A DNA stretch of 64,000 nt, taken from the NCBI RefSeq assembly GCF_001482305.1, contig NZ_LOHP01000069.1, forward strand, positions 1-64,000, read 5' to 3'. Position 1 is the first letter of the stretch. Each line of letters opens with the position of its first letter. The notes under the pieces are model-generated. The model saw only the letters and a program-made list of their open reading frames with translations, was not told the origin of the DNA and searched no databases. This document shows, one piece after another, positions 51,401 to 60,444 of the stretch. Origin of the DNA: Leucobacter sp. G161 (GTDB taxonomy: Bacteria; Actinomycetota; Actinomycetes; Actinomycetales; Microbacteriaceae). Position numbers and translations under genes: made by a program.

Positions 51401-54400
51401 TTGACAACGGCACAGCGTTCAGCTGCGTTGTGAACGACGAAGATCCTCAGCTCATTGCTGCGGGCTCCGACGAGACGCTCGCGCTCGCTGCGGGCGACAA
51501 CGCGGTCTGCACGATCGTGAACACCGCCAAGCCAGCACCACTGACCGTCGAAAAGAGCGCCGGTCAGGTGACGCAGCTCGAGGATGGCACCTGGCAGATC
51601 GATTACACGATCGCCGTGAAGAACGACAGCCCGGTGCCGAGCAGCTACACGCTCACTGACACCCCGACGCTCGGCGCTGGTTTCACCGTCGAGTCGACGA
51701 GCTGGATCAACAAGGGTGGTGCTCCGACGGAGAACACCCCGATCAAGGCACACAGCACGGACACGTACACCTTCCGCGTGATTGCATCGTTCGACAAGAC
51801 CGTGGAGAAGCCGCAGCTCACCTGTGACGCCGAAACCGGCGGGGCGTTCTTCAACACCGCGCACATCGCCTTCCCAGGCGGTGACGACAGTGACAATGCC
51901 TGCGCCGAGCCGGGATCGCAGACCGTGGTGAAGACAGCGCTGCCTGTGAAGCAGAACGACGACGACGGCACCTGGCAGGTCAGCTACAAGATCGATGTCA
52001 CTAACGGTTCGGAAGCGGAAGTGACGTATGACCTCACAGATACTGTGAGCGCGATGCAGCCAGGGGCGAAGTTGGTCCGAGTGGACAGCGTGTCATCGAC
52101 TGGGGGTTTGCTGAACTCCAGGTGGAATGGGAATGGAGTTGTCGTCGGAAAGGTGAATCTCGGTCCAGGTCGGTCGATCACCGCTACGGTGACGCTGAGG
52201 GTGGCGGTCGACGCCACGGCATCGCCCGACGCGCTCGTCTGTGACACCGCCGGGAAGACTGGCATCTGGAACACGGCAACCGTGGCAAACCACTTTGACG
52301 AGCCCTCGTCACAAGCATGCGCGTCGCTTGAGATTGCCAAGGCAGACGTCGAGAAGCAGGTCTCGAAGGTCACCCAGCTCGACAACGGCTCGTGGCAGGT
52401 CACCTATGACGTGACCGCGAAGAACCGCTCGAAGCAGACCGAGGCGATCTACAACCTCAGTGACGAGCTCCGCTTCGGAGGCGGCATCACCGTCACGGAG
52501 GCAAGCTGGGCCGGCCCGGGGGACGCGACCGGCAGTTTCGCAGCAGACGGCACCGCAACCCTCGCGACGAACCGCGCGCTCGCCGCAGGTGGCACCGAAA
52601 AGTACACGGTCACGGTGCTTGCCACCATCGACCCGGCAGCGTGGGCATCGAAGGACTCCGCGCTCACCTGTGACGTCGACGGCGAAGCCGGCGGCTTCTT
52701 GAACACCGCGGCAATCACCGCTGGCGGGGTCACTGAGCAGGCGAGTGCCTGTGACGAGCCCAAGCTGCCGAAGATCACGAAGAAGGCAGTCAGTGCGGTG
52801 CAGGATCAGGCCGATCCCGACCTGTGGCTCGTGAGCTACGAGCTGAAGGTCAAGACCGGCGGCTTCGACTCCGCCTACACGCTGAGCGATACTCCGGCGT
52901 TTGCGCCGGGTGTGGCCCTCGGCGCAGGTACCGCGCAGCGCACCGACACTGACCCGGCTGGCGACGCAGTCGCAATCACCTCCGGGGCACCCTTCGGTGA
53001 CACCCCGGTGAAGATTGGGGCGGACGATAAGACGCACACCTGGCTCGTGACCTGGGAGGCGCGCCTCGGCGACGCGATCCCTGCCGAGCAGCGCGTGTGT
53101 GGCGAGCCCGGAAGCGGCCTGTTCAACACGGCGAACCTGATCCAGGGCGACGAGGTCACGGGTGGCGACACCGCGTGCCTCCCGGCTCCCGAGCGTGTGC
53201 AGCCGAAGGCCTCGAAGCGGGTTGCGAAGGCGGTGCAGGGACCGAACGGCGACTGGACCATCGACTACGACCTCGTCGTGAAGCTCCCCAAGAAGGGCGA
53301 GAAGAACCCGGACGGGCTGTCAGCGAAGTACACCCTGAGCGACACCCTCGCGTACGGCACCGGGATCGACGTGAAGTCGGGCTCGTGGACCGGACCAGGG
53401 AGCGCCGCCGGTGACTTCACCGCGGGTGCTTGGAGCGCGGACCTCGCGCAGGGAACAACGATCGCGGCTGGGGATACCCACACGTACCGCGTGACCGTGG
53501 TCGCCTCCGTGACCGCAGCCGCAGTCGAGGCGGGCACCACAGAGTGCCGCACCGACGGCGAGGCCGGCGGCTTCCTGAACACCGCAAAGCTCGTCTCGGC
53601 GGGCACCCCGGCTTCGGTCGAGGCGTGCGCCGAGCCGAAGCTCCCGACGATCGAAAAGACAGCGGTCGGCGCGGTGCAGGACGAGGCGGATCCCGAGCTG
53701 TGGCGCGTGATCTACCAGCTCACCGTCACCGGCGGCGGCTTCGACTCGTCGTACACGCTCACCGATACTCCGGCGTTCGCCGACGGCGTCGTCCTCGGAG
53801 CGGGCGCAGCGCAGCGCGCGGACACCGATCCCGTAGGGGACGCGTTCGCGATCACCGCGGGCGATCCCTTCAAGGGAGGTCCCGTGAAGATCGGCGCTGA
53901 CGACAAGCCGCACACCTGGCTCGTCACCTGGGAGGCGCACGTCGGCACCGAGACGCCCGCTGACCAGCAGCAGTGCGAGGGGCCGGGCACCGGCTTCTTC
54001 AACTCGGCAACCCTCACGCAGGGAGACACCGTGATCGGTGACGGCGACGTCTGTCTACCGGTGCAGGATCGCGTGTACCCGAGCGTCACGAAGACCGTTG
54101 TCGACGTGGCGCAGGGCCCGAGCGGCGACTGGAACGTCGAGTACGATCTCGTGGTGACGCTCCCCGCACAGGGCGAGACGAACCCGAGCGGGCTCTCCGC
54201 GAAGTACGACCTCAGTGACGCGCTCGCCTTCGGCGAAGGCATCGACGTGAAGTCGGCCTCGTGGAGCGGACCGGGCGATCGCGCGGGTGAGTTCACCCCC
54301 GCGAGCTGGGACGCGACGATCGCGCAGGGCCAGGGCATCAAGGCCGGCAGCACACACACCTACCGTGTGAGCGTTGCCGCGACCGTGAGCGCCGAGGCAC

Positions 54401-57400
54401 TGACCGATGGCTCTGCTGAGTGCCAGGCCGAGGGCGAGGCTGGCGGGTTCCTGAACACCGCGGAACTCGTCTCCGGCACGGTTACCACTCCGGTGGAGGC
54501 ATGTGCTGAGCCCAAGCTGCCGAAGATCGCGAAGACTGCAGTCAGTGCAGAGCAGGACACGAAGGATCCCGAGCTGTGGCGTGTGAGCTACAAGCTCACC
54601 GTGACCACGGGAGGATTTGAGTCGTTCTACACGCTCACGGACACCCCCGGTTTCGCGGCAGGCCTCACCCCCGGTGATGGCACCGCGCAGCGCACGGACA
54701 CTGATCCGCAGGGGAGCGCGTTCGGAATCACACCGGGCAAGCCGTTTACCGGGGATCCGGTGAACATCGGCGCAGGCGACCAGGCACACACCTGGCTCGT
54801 GACTTGGGAGGCTCGCGTCGGCAACGACGTGACCGCCGAGGCGAGTGAGTGTGCAGGCCCGGGCAGCGGATTCTTCAACACTGCAGAGCTCACGCAGGGA
54901 GACACCGTCGCAGGCGACGACGGCGCGTGCATCCCCGTACCCGAGCGTGCACAACCGACCGTGTCCAAGAAGGTCGCCAAGGTGACCCAGGACCCGGACG
55001 GCCTGTGGAAGATCGGCTACGACCTCGTCGTGAAGAACCCGGACGCCCTCGCGGCGAAGTACGACCTCACCGATACGCTCGCGTTCGGTGACGGGATCGA
55101 CGTGAAGTCGGCCTCGTGGACCGGAGCAAACGGCAAGGGCGACTTCTCTGACACGAAGTGGAACGCGGACATTGCGGCTGGCACGGTGATTGCAGCGGGC
55201 GACACCCACACCTACCGGGTGACGGTGACCGCAGATGTTACGCCGAAGGCAGTCAAGGCTGGCACCACCGAGTGCCTCCCCGAGGGTAAGGCCGGTGGCT
55301 TCTTGAACACCGCCAAGCTCGTGTCTGGCGGAGCATCGACCCCGGCCGAGGCCTGCGCCGAGCCGCTCCACCCGACGATCGATAAGACCGGCGGGAAGAC
55401 AACCGACAACGGTGACGGCACCTTCGGGCTCGAATACGAGATCAAGGTGAGCTACCCAGAGACGGACGCGCGCCACCCTGTGGGCGTGAGCTTCACGCTG
55501 CAGGATGAGCCGCAAATGCCCGAGGGCGTCGAGACAGTTGGCGGATGGTCTGCCGAGGCCGCGTCTGCGGATACTCCGCAGCCACAGAACCCACGTCGCC
55601 CGGTCTCGGGTGAGTGGACCATCGTGCAGGGAGCGCAGTTCACGCCAAACAACCTCGCTGATGGAATCACTGAATTCGTCTACCGCGTGACAGCGACGGT
55701 GAAGGTCACACCGACCGACGCCCCGAAGCCCGCAGTATGCGAGGACACTGGCGAGACCGGCATCCTGATCCCGAACATCGGCCGGATCCTGTCTGGCGGC
55801 TTCACCGCCGAGGACAGCGGCTGCCAGGTCGTGAACTTCGGTGACGTGAGTATCGCGAAGACCGTCGATCTCGCAGAGGGGAAGACCTCGGTCGCCCCAG
55901 GCGACACCTTCGACTACGTGCTCACCGTGACGAACGAGGGCACCGCGGCAGCGAAGAACGTGAAGGTCACCGACAAGGCGCTCAACGATCGACTGAAGAT
56001 CACCGGGCTGACGGTCGATGAGAACGCTGCTTGGGGCCCGAGCCCCGGGTACTCCGGGAACACGGTCGAGCTCACGCTCGATGAGATCCCGGCCGGCGAG
56101 TCAGTGCACGTGCGGATTGGTGTCGAGTTCCTGCCGGCAGCTGTGCTGCAGGCTGATCCGATCCTCTCGGGTGCTCCCACACCTGAGGCGCCAGCTGCGC
56201 TCGATGAACTCACCAACACGGCCTGCGTCGAGATGGCCGGGGATGCAAACCCCGACAACGACTGCGCAGACGTGCAGGTGCCGGTGCGTGACCTCACCGC
56301 GACCGTCTACACGCTCTGCGTGGCTGACGCGCCGATGCTCGGCTGGTCGGTATCAAAGTCGGAGCTGCTCAAGGAGAAGCCGGTGAACTTCCGGTGGACC
56401 CCCGACGAGGGGAACGCAGACACGAAGCCTGCAGAGGTCTCCCTCGTGGAGCCTGGTGGCTCGACGAACTGGAACGGAACCGCAACCTGGCCTGGCTCAG
56501 CGTTTACGCCCTCGGGCATCAGCGTTGACTACCCGGGGTGGCGTGCACTGCGGCTGTCAGACATGGCGCCGGATGGTGGCTACCTGATCCCGGGCACCAC
56601 AACCGTGATGACCCCAGAACAGGCCTCCGAGTACGTCTTCAACGGGTTGATCCTTGACCCGAGCGAGCTTGACTACTCGTGGCGTGGGAACACGACCATC
56701 CAGTTCTCGGCGAACCCGGAGCTCACGTTCAACGCGAGTTACCCGCCGGCGACTGCCGGATGTGGTGCTGCGCGTCACGCCGAGGTCGAGATCTCGAAGG
56801 ACGCGAGCGTCGAGCAGATTGTTGCCGGGGAGTCGTTCGAGTACACGCTGGCCGTGGAGAACATCTCCGATGATGGCGCTGCAGAAGGCGTCGTCGTCAC
56901 CGATGAGATCCCCGCCGACCTCAAGGTCACTGATGTGGCCTGGGACGGGAAAGACGCCCCGGGGACGTTCCCGAACTGGAGTGAGTGTGACGTGAGCGGA
57001 CAGGATTCCGGCGGCTACGGCGGAACGCTGAGCTGCGAGCTGTTCGGACCGCTTCAGCCACAGGGTTCGACCGACGGCGCCTCAGTGGCACCCGAAATCA
57101 CGCTCGCGGTGACGGTGGATCCGGAAGCTGTCCGCAAGGACATCACCAACACCGCAACTGTCGACTACCACACCTTCGGAGATCCGAAGGATGCGGGCAA
57201 GCATTCCGATAGCGCGAAGGTGCAGGTCACCGCACTCCCGGTTGATCCGAAGAACCCCGACCCGAAGAACCCCGACCCGAAGGCTCCGGGAGGGAAGACT
57301 CCAGGGGGACTGCCCGCCACCGGCGCGCAGGTGACTGGGTTCCTCGGCGGCGGAATCGCCCTCCTGCTGCTCGGCACGGGCGCCCTGCTCTGGAAGCGGA

Positions 57401-57423
57401 GGCGCACACACAGCGCAGAGTAG
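48481..57423 (+). CDS. Giant LPXTG cell-wall surface protein with VWA and repeat domains
   Basis: A 2980-residue sortase substrate. Order: signal peptide cut after about Ala45 (AAFA), an acidic Pro/Ala/Glu linker, a SpaA-like beta domain (about 140-240), a von Willebrand factor A domain (about 300-500) with MIDAS motif DLSGS, more SpaA/prealbumin-like domains, then a long array of about 145-residue beta-sandwich repeats (about 1020-2450; A and B types alternate), DUF11-like domains, and LPATG at 2944-2948 followed by a membrane helix and KRRRTHSAE. ATG 48481 chosen for its GGGGA site. Expected role: adhesion or cell-surface coat. No sortase gene is in the window. Confidence 0.9.
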   Translation: MSRRGQQRKSVTPARSSRRRNLGRGFAMLVAAAVMYTGLPTAAFAAVVPPSTESSLESAVVDAPAELTPGEGGTASPTPGDESGEIAAPESPAEEGAETPATPAPEVPVEESEEADAPDAPAAAAPLAAPLAAAPDQNGGPGNASNPSDKQIIINVSALSDRTGPTAVASLAGVTYSAYEATSLTNQTQTTPTATCTTDANGQCWMKVPTRGSKSSSAGYLVQADAAPTGWELLPRLVTDNGSSVTTQSYSFYTGAANSKNSASARTIAVPGTKSDGTRTSTGNWATARVNPQLDPVCGIDVALLVDLSGSVKNAGAVQQVRDASSAVVNALVGTPSKIALHTFGNTSPAWGNSNDNMALRSVATQEEATFVLNKAQGLTAPATGEATNWDRGLWGLNPMASAGELDLVIMITDGMPTTYAGGAPDGDVTRFITMENSIASANAIKSHGVGIIAVGVGGGISGAAENLRAISGPVAGQDYYQVANWDDLAAQMKALSSKNCEGTVNVVKQVIPVGGTVADAEPRANWGFTATAPTASVRTDAKGSTFSTSAQGVTGSTGALGFRSSFEGTNQAGRKLSITESLTGQYSIVPQDGQNAVCTRTDTKKPVTVTNTGTATNPGFTVDPIQNATVSCVVYNQTQDLSAKLRVDKVWKIDADGDGKFEETTDPNVAPKSIPGLSASLQLSGNPGLPSGGVNFGQAIPNLALNSTVGVSEKVTGLPPLCTNTATFSPVLDNGLTKLTKTSKQGVNEVTLTNSVTCEQPKLTLEKRLSHGQTPVTDWTLNAIAPKDALAGPSGKSGKADATAPVTAGTNYALAEAPGTPEAEGYTQQWAPTSQVAWAANHKAGATGSWECVAATSVKDGVPTWGTSVVDGANGGVTVDAGEWLKCTAVNDPKPTLQLVKQVQVGDELQTVPVGDERWTLSATWTPPGAGDEGAITPFPGEQQPLQGAGGVKATHVLPGHYSLSESAEQNGFDNGTAFSCVVNDEDPQLIAAGSDETLALAAGDNAVCTIVNTAKPAPLTVEKSAGQVTQLEDGTWQIDYTIAVKNDSPVPSSYTLTDTPTLGAGFTVESTSWINKGGAPTENTPIKAHSTDTYTFRVIASFDKTVEKPQLTCDAETGGAFFNTAHIAFPGGDDSDNACAEPGSQTVVKTALPVKQNDDDGTWQVSYKIDVTNGSEAEVTYDLTDTVSAMQPGAKLVRVDSVSSTGGLLNSRWNGNGVVVGKVNLGPGRSITATVTLRVAVDATASPDALVCDTAGKTGIWNTATVANHFDEPSSQACASLEIAKADVEKQVSKVTQLDNGSWQVTYDVTAKNRSKQTEAIYNLSDELRFGGGITVTEASWAGPGDATGSFAADGTATLATNRALAAGGTEKYTVTVLATIDPAAWASKDSALTCDVDGEAGGFLNTAAITAGGVTEQASACDEPKLPKITKKAVSAVQDQADPDLWLVSYELKVKTGGFDSAYTLSDTPAFAPGVALGAGTAQRTDTDPAGDAVAITSGAPFGDTPVKIGADDKTHTWLVTWEARLGDAIPAEQRVCGEPGSGLFNTANLIQGDEVTGGDTACLPAPERVQPKASKRVAKAVQGPNGDWTIDYDLVVKLPKKGEKNPDGLSAKYTLSDTLAYGTGIDVKSGSWTGPGSAAGDFTAGAWSADLAQGTTIAAGDTHTYRVTVVASVTAAAVEAGTTECRTDGEAGGFLNTAKLVSAGTPASVEACAEPKLPTIEKTAVGAVQDEADPELWRVIYQLTVTGGGFDSSYTLTDTPAFADGVVLGAGAAQRADTDPVGDAFAITAGDPFKGGPVKIGADDKPHTWLVTWEAHVGTETPADQQQCEGPGTGFFNSATLTQGDTVIGDGDVCLPVQDRVYPSVTKTVVDVAQGPSGDWNVEYDLVVTLPAQGETNPSGLSAKYDLSDALAFGEGIDVKSASWSGPGDRAGEFTPASWDATIAQGQGIKAGSTHTYRVSVAATVSAEALTDGSAECQAEGEAGGFLNTAELVSGTVTTPVEACAEPKLPKIAKTAVSAEQDTKDPELWRVSYKLTVTTGGFESFYTLTDTPGFAAGLTPGDGTAQRTDTDPQGSAFGITPGKPFTGDPVNIGAGDQAHTWLVTWEARVGNDVTAEASECAGPGSGFFNTAELTQGDTVAGDDGACIPVPERAQPTVSKKVAKVTQDPDGLWKIGYDLVVKNPDALAAKYDLTDTLAFGDGIDVKSASWTGANGKGDFSDTKWNADIAAGTVIAAGDTHTYRVTVTADVTPKAVKAGTTECLPEGKAGGFLNTAKLVSGGASTPAEACAEPLHPTIDKTGGKTTDNGDGTFGLEYEIKVSYPETDARHPVGVSFTLQDEPQMPEGVETVGGWSAEAASADTPQPQNPRRPVSGEWTIVQGAQFTPNNLADGITEFVYRVTATVKVTPTDAPKPAVCEDTGETGILIPNIGRILSGGFTAEDSGCQVVNFGDVSIAKTVDLAEGKTSVAPGDTFDYVLTVTNEGTAAAKNVKVTDKALNDRLKITGLTVDENAAWGPSPGYSGNTVELTLDEIPAGESVHVRIGVEFLPAAVLQADPILSGAPTPEAPAALDELTNTACVEMAGDANPDNDCADVQVPVRDLTATVYTLCVADAPMLGWSVSKSELLKEKPVNFRWTPDEGNADTKPAEVSLVEPGGSTNWNGTATWPGSAFTPSGISVDYPGWRALRLSDMAPDGGYLIPGTTTVMTPEQASEYVFNGLILDPSELDYSWRGNTTIQFSANPELTFNASYPPATAGCGAARHAEVEISKDASVEQIVAGESFEYTLAVENISDDGAAEGVVVTDEIPADLKVTDVAWDGKDAPGTFPNWSECDVSGQDSGGYGGTLSCELFGPLQPQGSTDGASVAPEITLAVTVDPEAVRKDITNTATVDYHTFGDPKDAGKHSDSAKVQVTALPVDPKNPDPKNPDPKAPGGKTPGGLPATGAQVTGFLGGGIALLLLGTGALLWKRRRTHSAE
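52771..55374 (+). repeat. Three 876-bp tandem repeats inside the surface protein gene
   Basis: B-type domains start at 52771, 53647 and 54523, and A-type at 53203, 54079 and 54955, each exactly 876 bp apart (292 residues per A+B pair). The copies diverge at DNA level, so they are old. The last A copy is a few residues shorter. Confidence 0.85.
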
Positions 57424-57499
57424 TCACAGGCTCGCAGCGCGGACGTTGGATCGCTTCCCCCAGGAATCCCGCCGACGCCCCATGAACCGCTGCGTAACA

Positions 57500-57540
57500 G
57501 AAAGGCCGGTCGAAGCCCCAACTTCGACCGGCCTTTCGCC
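57500..57540 (+). terminator. Terminator after the surface protein gene
   Basis: A perfect 16-bp stem (57500-57515 with 57522-57537) with a six-base loop. It is followed by GCCG; on the other strand it also ends in a short T-run of the stem. Probably shared with the convergent transporter. Confidence 0.85.
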
Positions 57541-57560
57541 GTATGTCACCGCGAGAGGTG

Positions 57561-59054
57561 TTAGCGGATACCGCCCATCAGGCGTAGCACTGGCTTGCGT
57601 GCGAGGAACAGAATGGCGCCGACGGCGATCGATGCTCCACCGAGCGCGAGGAAGTAGGGAACCTCGGTCTCAGCGGTGTAGAAACGCGACAGCGTGCCCG
57701 ACGCAGCCGAGCCGAGCGAGATCGACAGGAAGAACAGCGCGACCATCTGCGAATGGAACGCCTTCGGCGCGAGCTTGGTCGCGAGCGACTGGCCCACCGG
57801 CGAGATGCTGAGCTCCGCGAGCGTGAGTAACAGAATGATGAACACGTACGCGAGCAGCGGCACGGTGTTGTTCGCACCACCGGCAAACGGGATGAAGCAC
57901 AAGAATGCGACGCCCATGATGGCGGTACCAATCGCAAACTTCACAGGGGTGCTTGGCTGGCGATCGCCCAGCTTCACCCACATCGCGGCAAACACGCCAG
58001 CGAGGATGATGATGAGCATCGGGTTGATCGTCTGCACCATGCTCGGCGGCATCTCCCACCCGAAGATGGTGCGGTTCAGGCGCTGATCCGCGTAGATCGC
58101 GAGCACCGTGAACTGCTGCTGCGATAGTGACCAGAACACGGCCGACGCGAGGAACAGCGGAATGAACGAGGCAACCTGCTTGCGCTCCACCTTCGAGACC
58201 TGATGGCTCGTGAGGATCACAGTGAACAGGACGACGACCGCGATCACAATCAGTACGACGACGATCGTCGAGAGGTTCTAAGCGGTGATGAAACCGAAAG
58301 AGAGCGCGAGCGCGATGACCGCGATCGCAGCCAGGAGGACGACAGTCCAGATGCGCTTCTGGCTCGCCGAGAGCGGGTTGCCCGGCTTCATGCTCGAAGC
58401 GCTCACGGTGTGCTTGCGCATCGCGAGGTACTGGATGAGGCCGATCGCCATACCGATTGCAGCGAGACCGAAGCCCCAGTGGAAGCCCTTCCAGCCCCAG
58501 AGCGCGCTCGTGAGCAGCGGGCCGGCAAAGCCACCGATATTCACACCCATGTAGTAGATGGAGAACGCGGCATCACGCCGCTGATCGCCCTTCTCGTAGA
58601 GATCGCCGAGCACCGTCGACGTGGTGGTCTTCAACGATCCGGATCCGAGCGCGACGCCCACCAGGCCGATGGCCAGGCCGAGCATGCCCGGAATGAACGC
58701 GAGAGCCAGGTGTCCGACCATGATGAGACATGCGGCAATGAGCAGGGTCCGCTCAGCGCCAAGGACACGATCGGCGATCCAGCCACCGAGTACCGCAGAA
58801 AGGTAGACGAGACCGCCGTAGGCGCCGACGATCGAGGTCGCAGCGGCCTGTGACATCCCCAGGCCGCCGTCGGTCACCGAGTAGTAGATGTAGAAGGCCA
58901 GCAGCGCCTGCATGCCGTAGAAGCTGAACCGCTCCCACATTTCGACGCCCGCGAGGTTCGCGAGCCCCCACGGATGGCCAAAGAAGCCGCGGCTTTGCGA
59001 CGCTCCAGTACCGGCTGAGGCCGGACTGTCGGGCTGCGTGGTCGGTGATGACAC
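57561..59054 (-). pseudogene. POT-family peptide transporter interrupted by an in-frame TAG
   Basis: Proton-dependent oligopeptide transporter, 498 codons if read through. The first part (284 residues) has VEMWERFSFYGMQALLAFYI, a POT signature, and the family loop GGWIADRVLGAERTLL; the second part has helices and the end LARKPVLRLMGGIR. The frame is the same on both sides, but codon 58280-58278 is TAG between GFITA and NLSTIVVVLIV, in a transmembrane region. No other defect is seen, so this is a recent nonsense mutation or a sequence error. GTG 59054 has an AGGGGGAA site. Confidence 0.85.
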
Positions 59055-59309
59055 GTGTTCCCCCTCGGGATGCTGCGCGAACGACACCACCTCGCAGCAT
59101 AGTGCGAGGGCGCACCGCTGCGAATCCGAAATCAATGAAAAGAGCCCCGGAAATGGTGCGCGAACGATTGCACAGGCAGGCCCGCGTGTCCGCGCCCCAC
59201 GGAGGGGGCCACGGAAAACCGTATCATTCGTTTACAGATAAGGCTTCTTGAGGAATCCCAGGGGAGGGGCGCCGTGCGTGCGGCGTCGGGGCGAGCTGCT
59301 CCCTACTGC

Positions 59310-59606
59310 CTACTGTTGTGCTGCTGTGACCCTGCGGTTGTGGGCGGCAATCACGATGGTTTGGGCCGCGACTGCGAGGAGCATTACCAGAAAGTTCCAC
59401 GGTGCAAGTTCGCGGGCAATGAAGAATCCGGTGGCAACGATCAGAAGCATGCCGATGACCTGCAACACGTTGGAACGCTCGGGCATGGTCTCGCGGGTCA
59501 GTCCGTGCGGGATGCGCTGACCGGGGTATGCCCGGAGCACGAGTACTGTCGAAGCGAAGAAGAGGCCTACCCCCGCGAGGATCAGTGCCAAGCCGAGAAT
59601 AATCAT
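59310..59606 (-). CDS. Small membrane protein
   Basis: A 98-residue protein with three hydrophobic stretches (MIILGLALILAGVGLFFAST, VLQVIGMLLIVATGFFIARE, FLVMLLAVAAQTIVIAA). The short loop after the first is Arg-rich (RAYPGQRIPHGLTRETMPER). No family recognised and no operon partner. The ATG at 59606 is the natural start since the protein begins directly with the first helix. Confidence 0.7.
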   Translation of the reverse strand: MIILGLALILAGVGLFFASTVLVLRAYPGQRIPHGLTRETMPERSNVLQVIGMLLIVATGFFIARELAPWNFLVMLLAVAAQTIVIAAHNRRVTAAQQ

Positions 59607-59656
59607 GCGTCCAGTTCAATCGCTAAGTGCGCAAGTGTCAACGGATCAGCTGCGGC

Positions 59657-60094
59657 TTACGGTGAAACGCGGTAGCCGCTGCGGATCGCGACCCGGTTCC
59701 AAGCGCCCATGACGAGGGCGAGCCAGCTTACGGCGGAGGCCTGCTCGTCGGTGAGCGCTCCCGTGTCCCAGTCTGTCCGCGGCGGGACGGTGAGCCGGGT
59801 GACCTCCTCTGCGAGGCCAAGCGCGGCGGATTCCACCGGGGAGAAGTACTGCGACTCCCACCACGCGGGGAGCACCGCGAGTCGGTCACTGGACTCGCCA
59901 AGCTTCAGCGCGTCGCGTGTGTGCAACCTGATGCAGAACGCGCACCCGTTGAGCTGGGAGACGCGGATCTGGACGAGCTCGATCAGGGTCGGCTCGAGGC
60001 CAGCCGACGCCGCTGCGGCCTCTGCGGCGCCGCTAAGGCCGGAGAGCTGCGTGTACACCTCGGGGTGGTGCTTGGTGATGTTGACGGGTGAAAT
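59657..60094 (-). CDS. AhpD-like carboxymuconolactone decarboxylase family protein
   Basis: A 145-residue peroxidase-related protein. The catalytic motif is VQIRVSQLNGCAFCIRLHTR, a CxxC with His three residues after the second Cys, as in AhpD. The family normally begins with a segment like VNITKHHPEVYTQLSGLSGA. That segment is in frame upstream of the only conventional start (GTG 60058), with no ATG, GTG or TTG before the stop upstream. An ATT at 60094 with a CGGAG site just before it is the best candidate start, giving 12 more residues. Conservative alternative: 59657-60058. Confidence 0.8.
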   Translation of the reverse strand: MSPVNITKHHPEVYTQLSGLSGAAEAAAASAGLEPTLIELVQIRVSQLNGCAFCIRLHTRDALKLGESSDRLAVLPAWWESQYFSPVESAALGLAEEVTRLTVPPRTDWDTGALTDEQASAVSWLALVMGAWNRVAIRSGYRVSP

Positions 60095-60124
60095 GGAGAC
60101 TCCGTTCGGGTGCTGTTCGTGCGG

Positions 60125-60376
60125 CTAGTGCTGCTCGCCGGTCGGACCAAAGCGCGCTGTGCGCCGTTTCGCCGCCCGCTGCTTCATGACCTGACCGATG
60201 AGCAGCAGCGCCCCGCCTAGGAGCAGTGCCGCCCAACCAACGAGTGAGACGGTCTCGATGTGACTCGGCAGCCCAACGCACAGATTGCCCGTCTGCGACG
60301 ACAGGTCAAAATCGTCGAGCGTCGGCGTAGAAATCCGAGTAAGGGATTGTGAAACGTGACCCATCAACGCCAGCAT
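60125..60376 (-). CDS. Small single-pass membrane protein
   Basis: An 83-residue protein with a polar N-terminal half (QSLTRISTPTLDDFDLSSQT), one membrane helix (LVGWAALLLGGALLLIGQVM) and a basic tail (KQRAAKRRTARF). The ATG at 60376 is 6 nt after TACGGT on the minus strand (60383-60388), matching the leaderless pattern of the window. No family recognised; function unknown. Confidence 0.65.
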   Translation of the reverse strand: MLALMGHVSQSLTRISTPTLDDFDLSSQTGNLCVGLPSHIETVSLVGWAALLLGGALLLIGQVMKQRAAKRRTARFGPTGEQH

Positions 60377-60444
60377 GCGGCCACCGTACCAATCGGGGCT
60401 GTGTGTCCCAACTGAGAAGAGCGTGTATTCACTCGCGTATTCCG

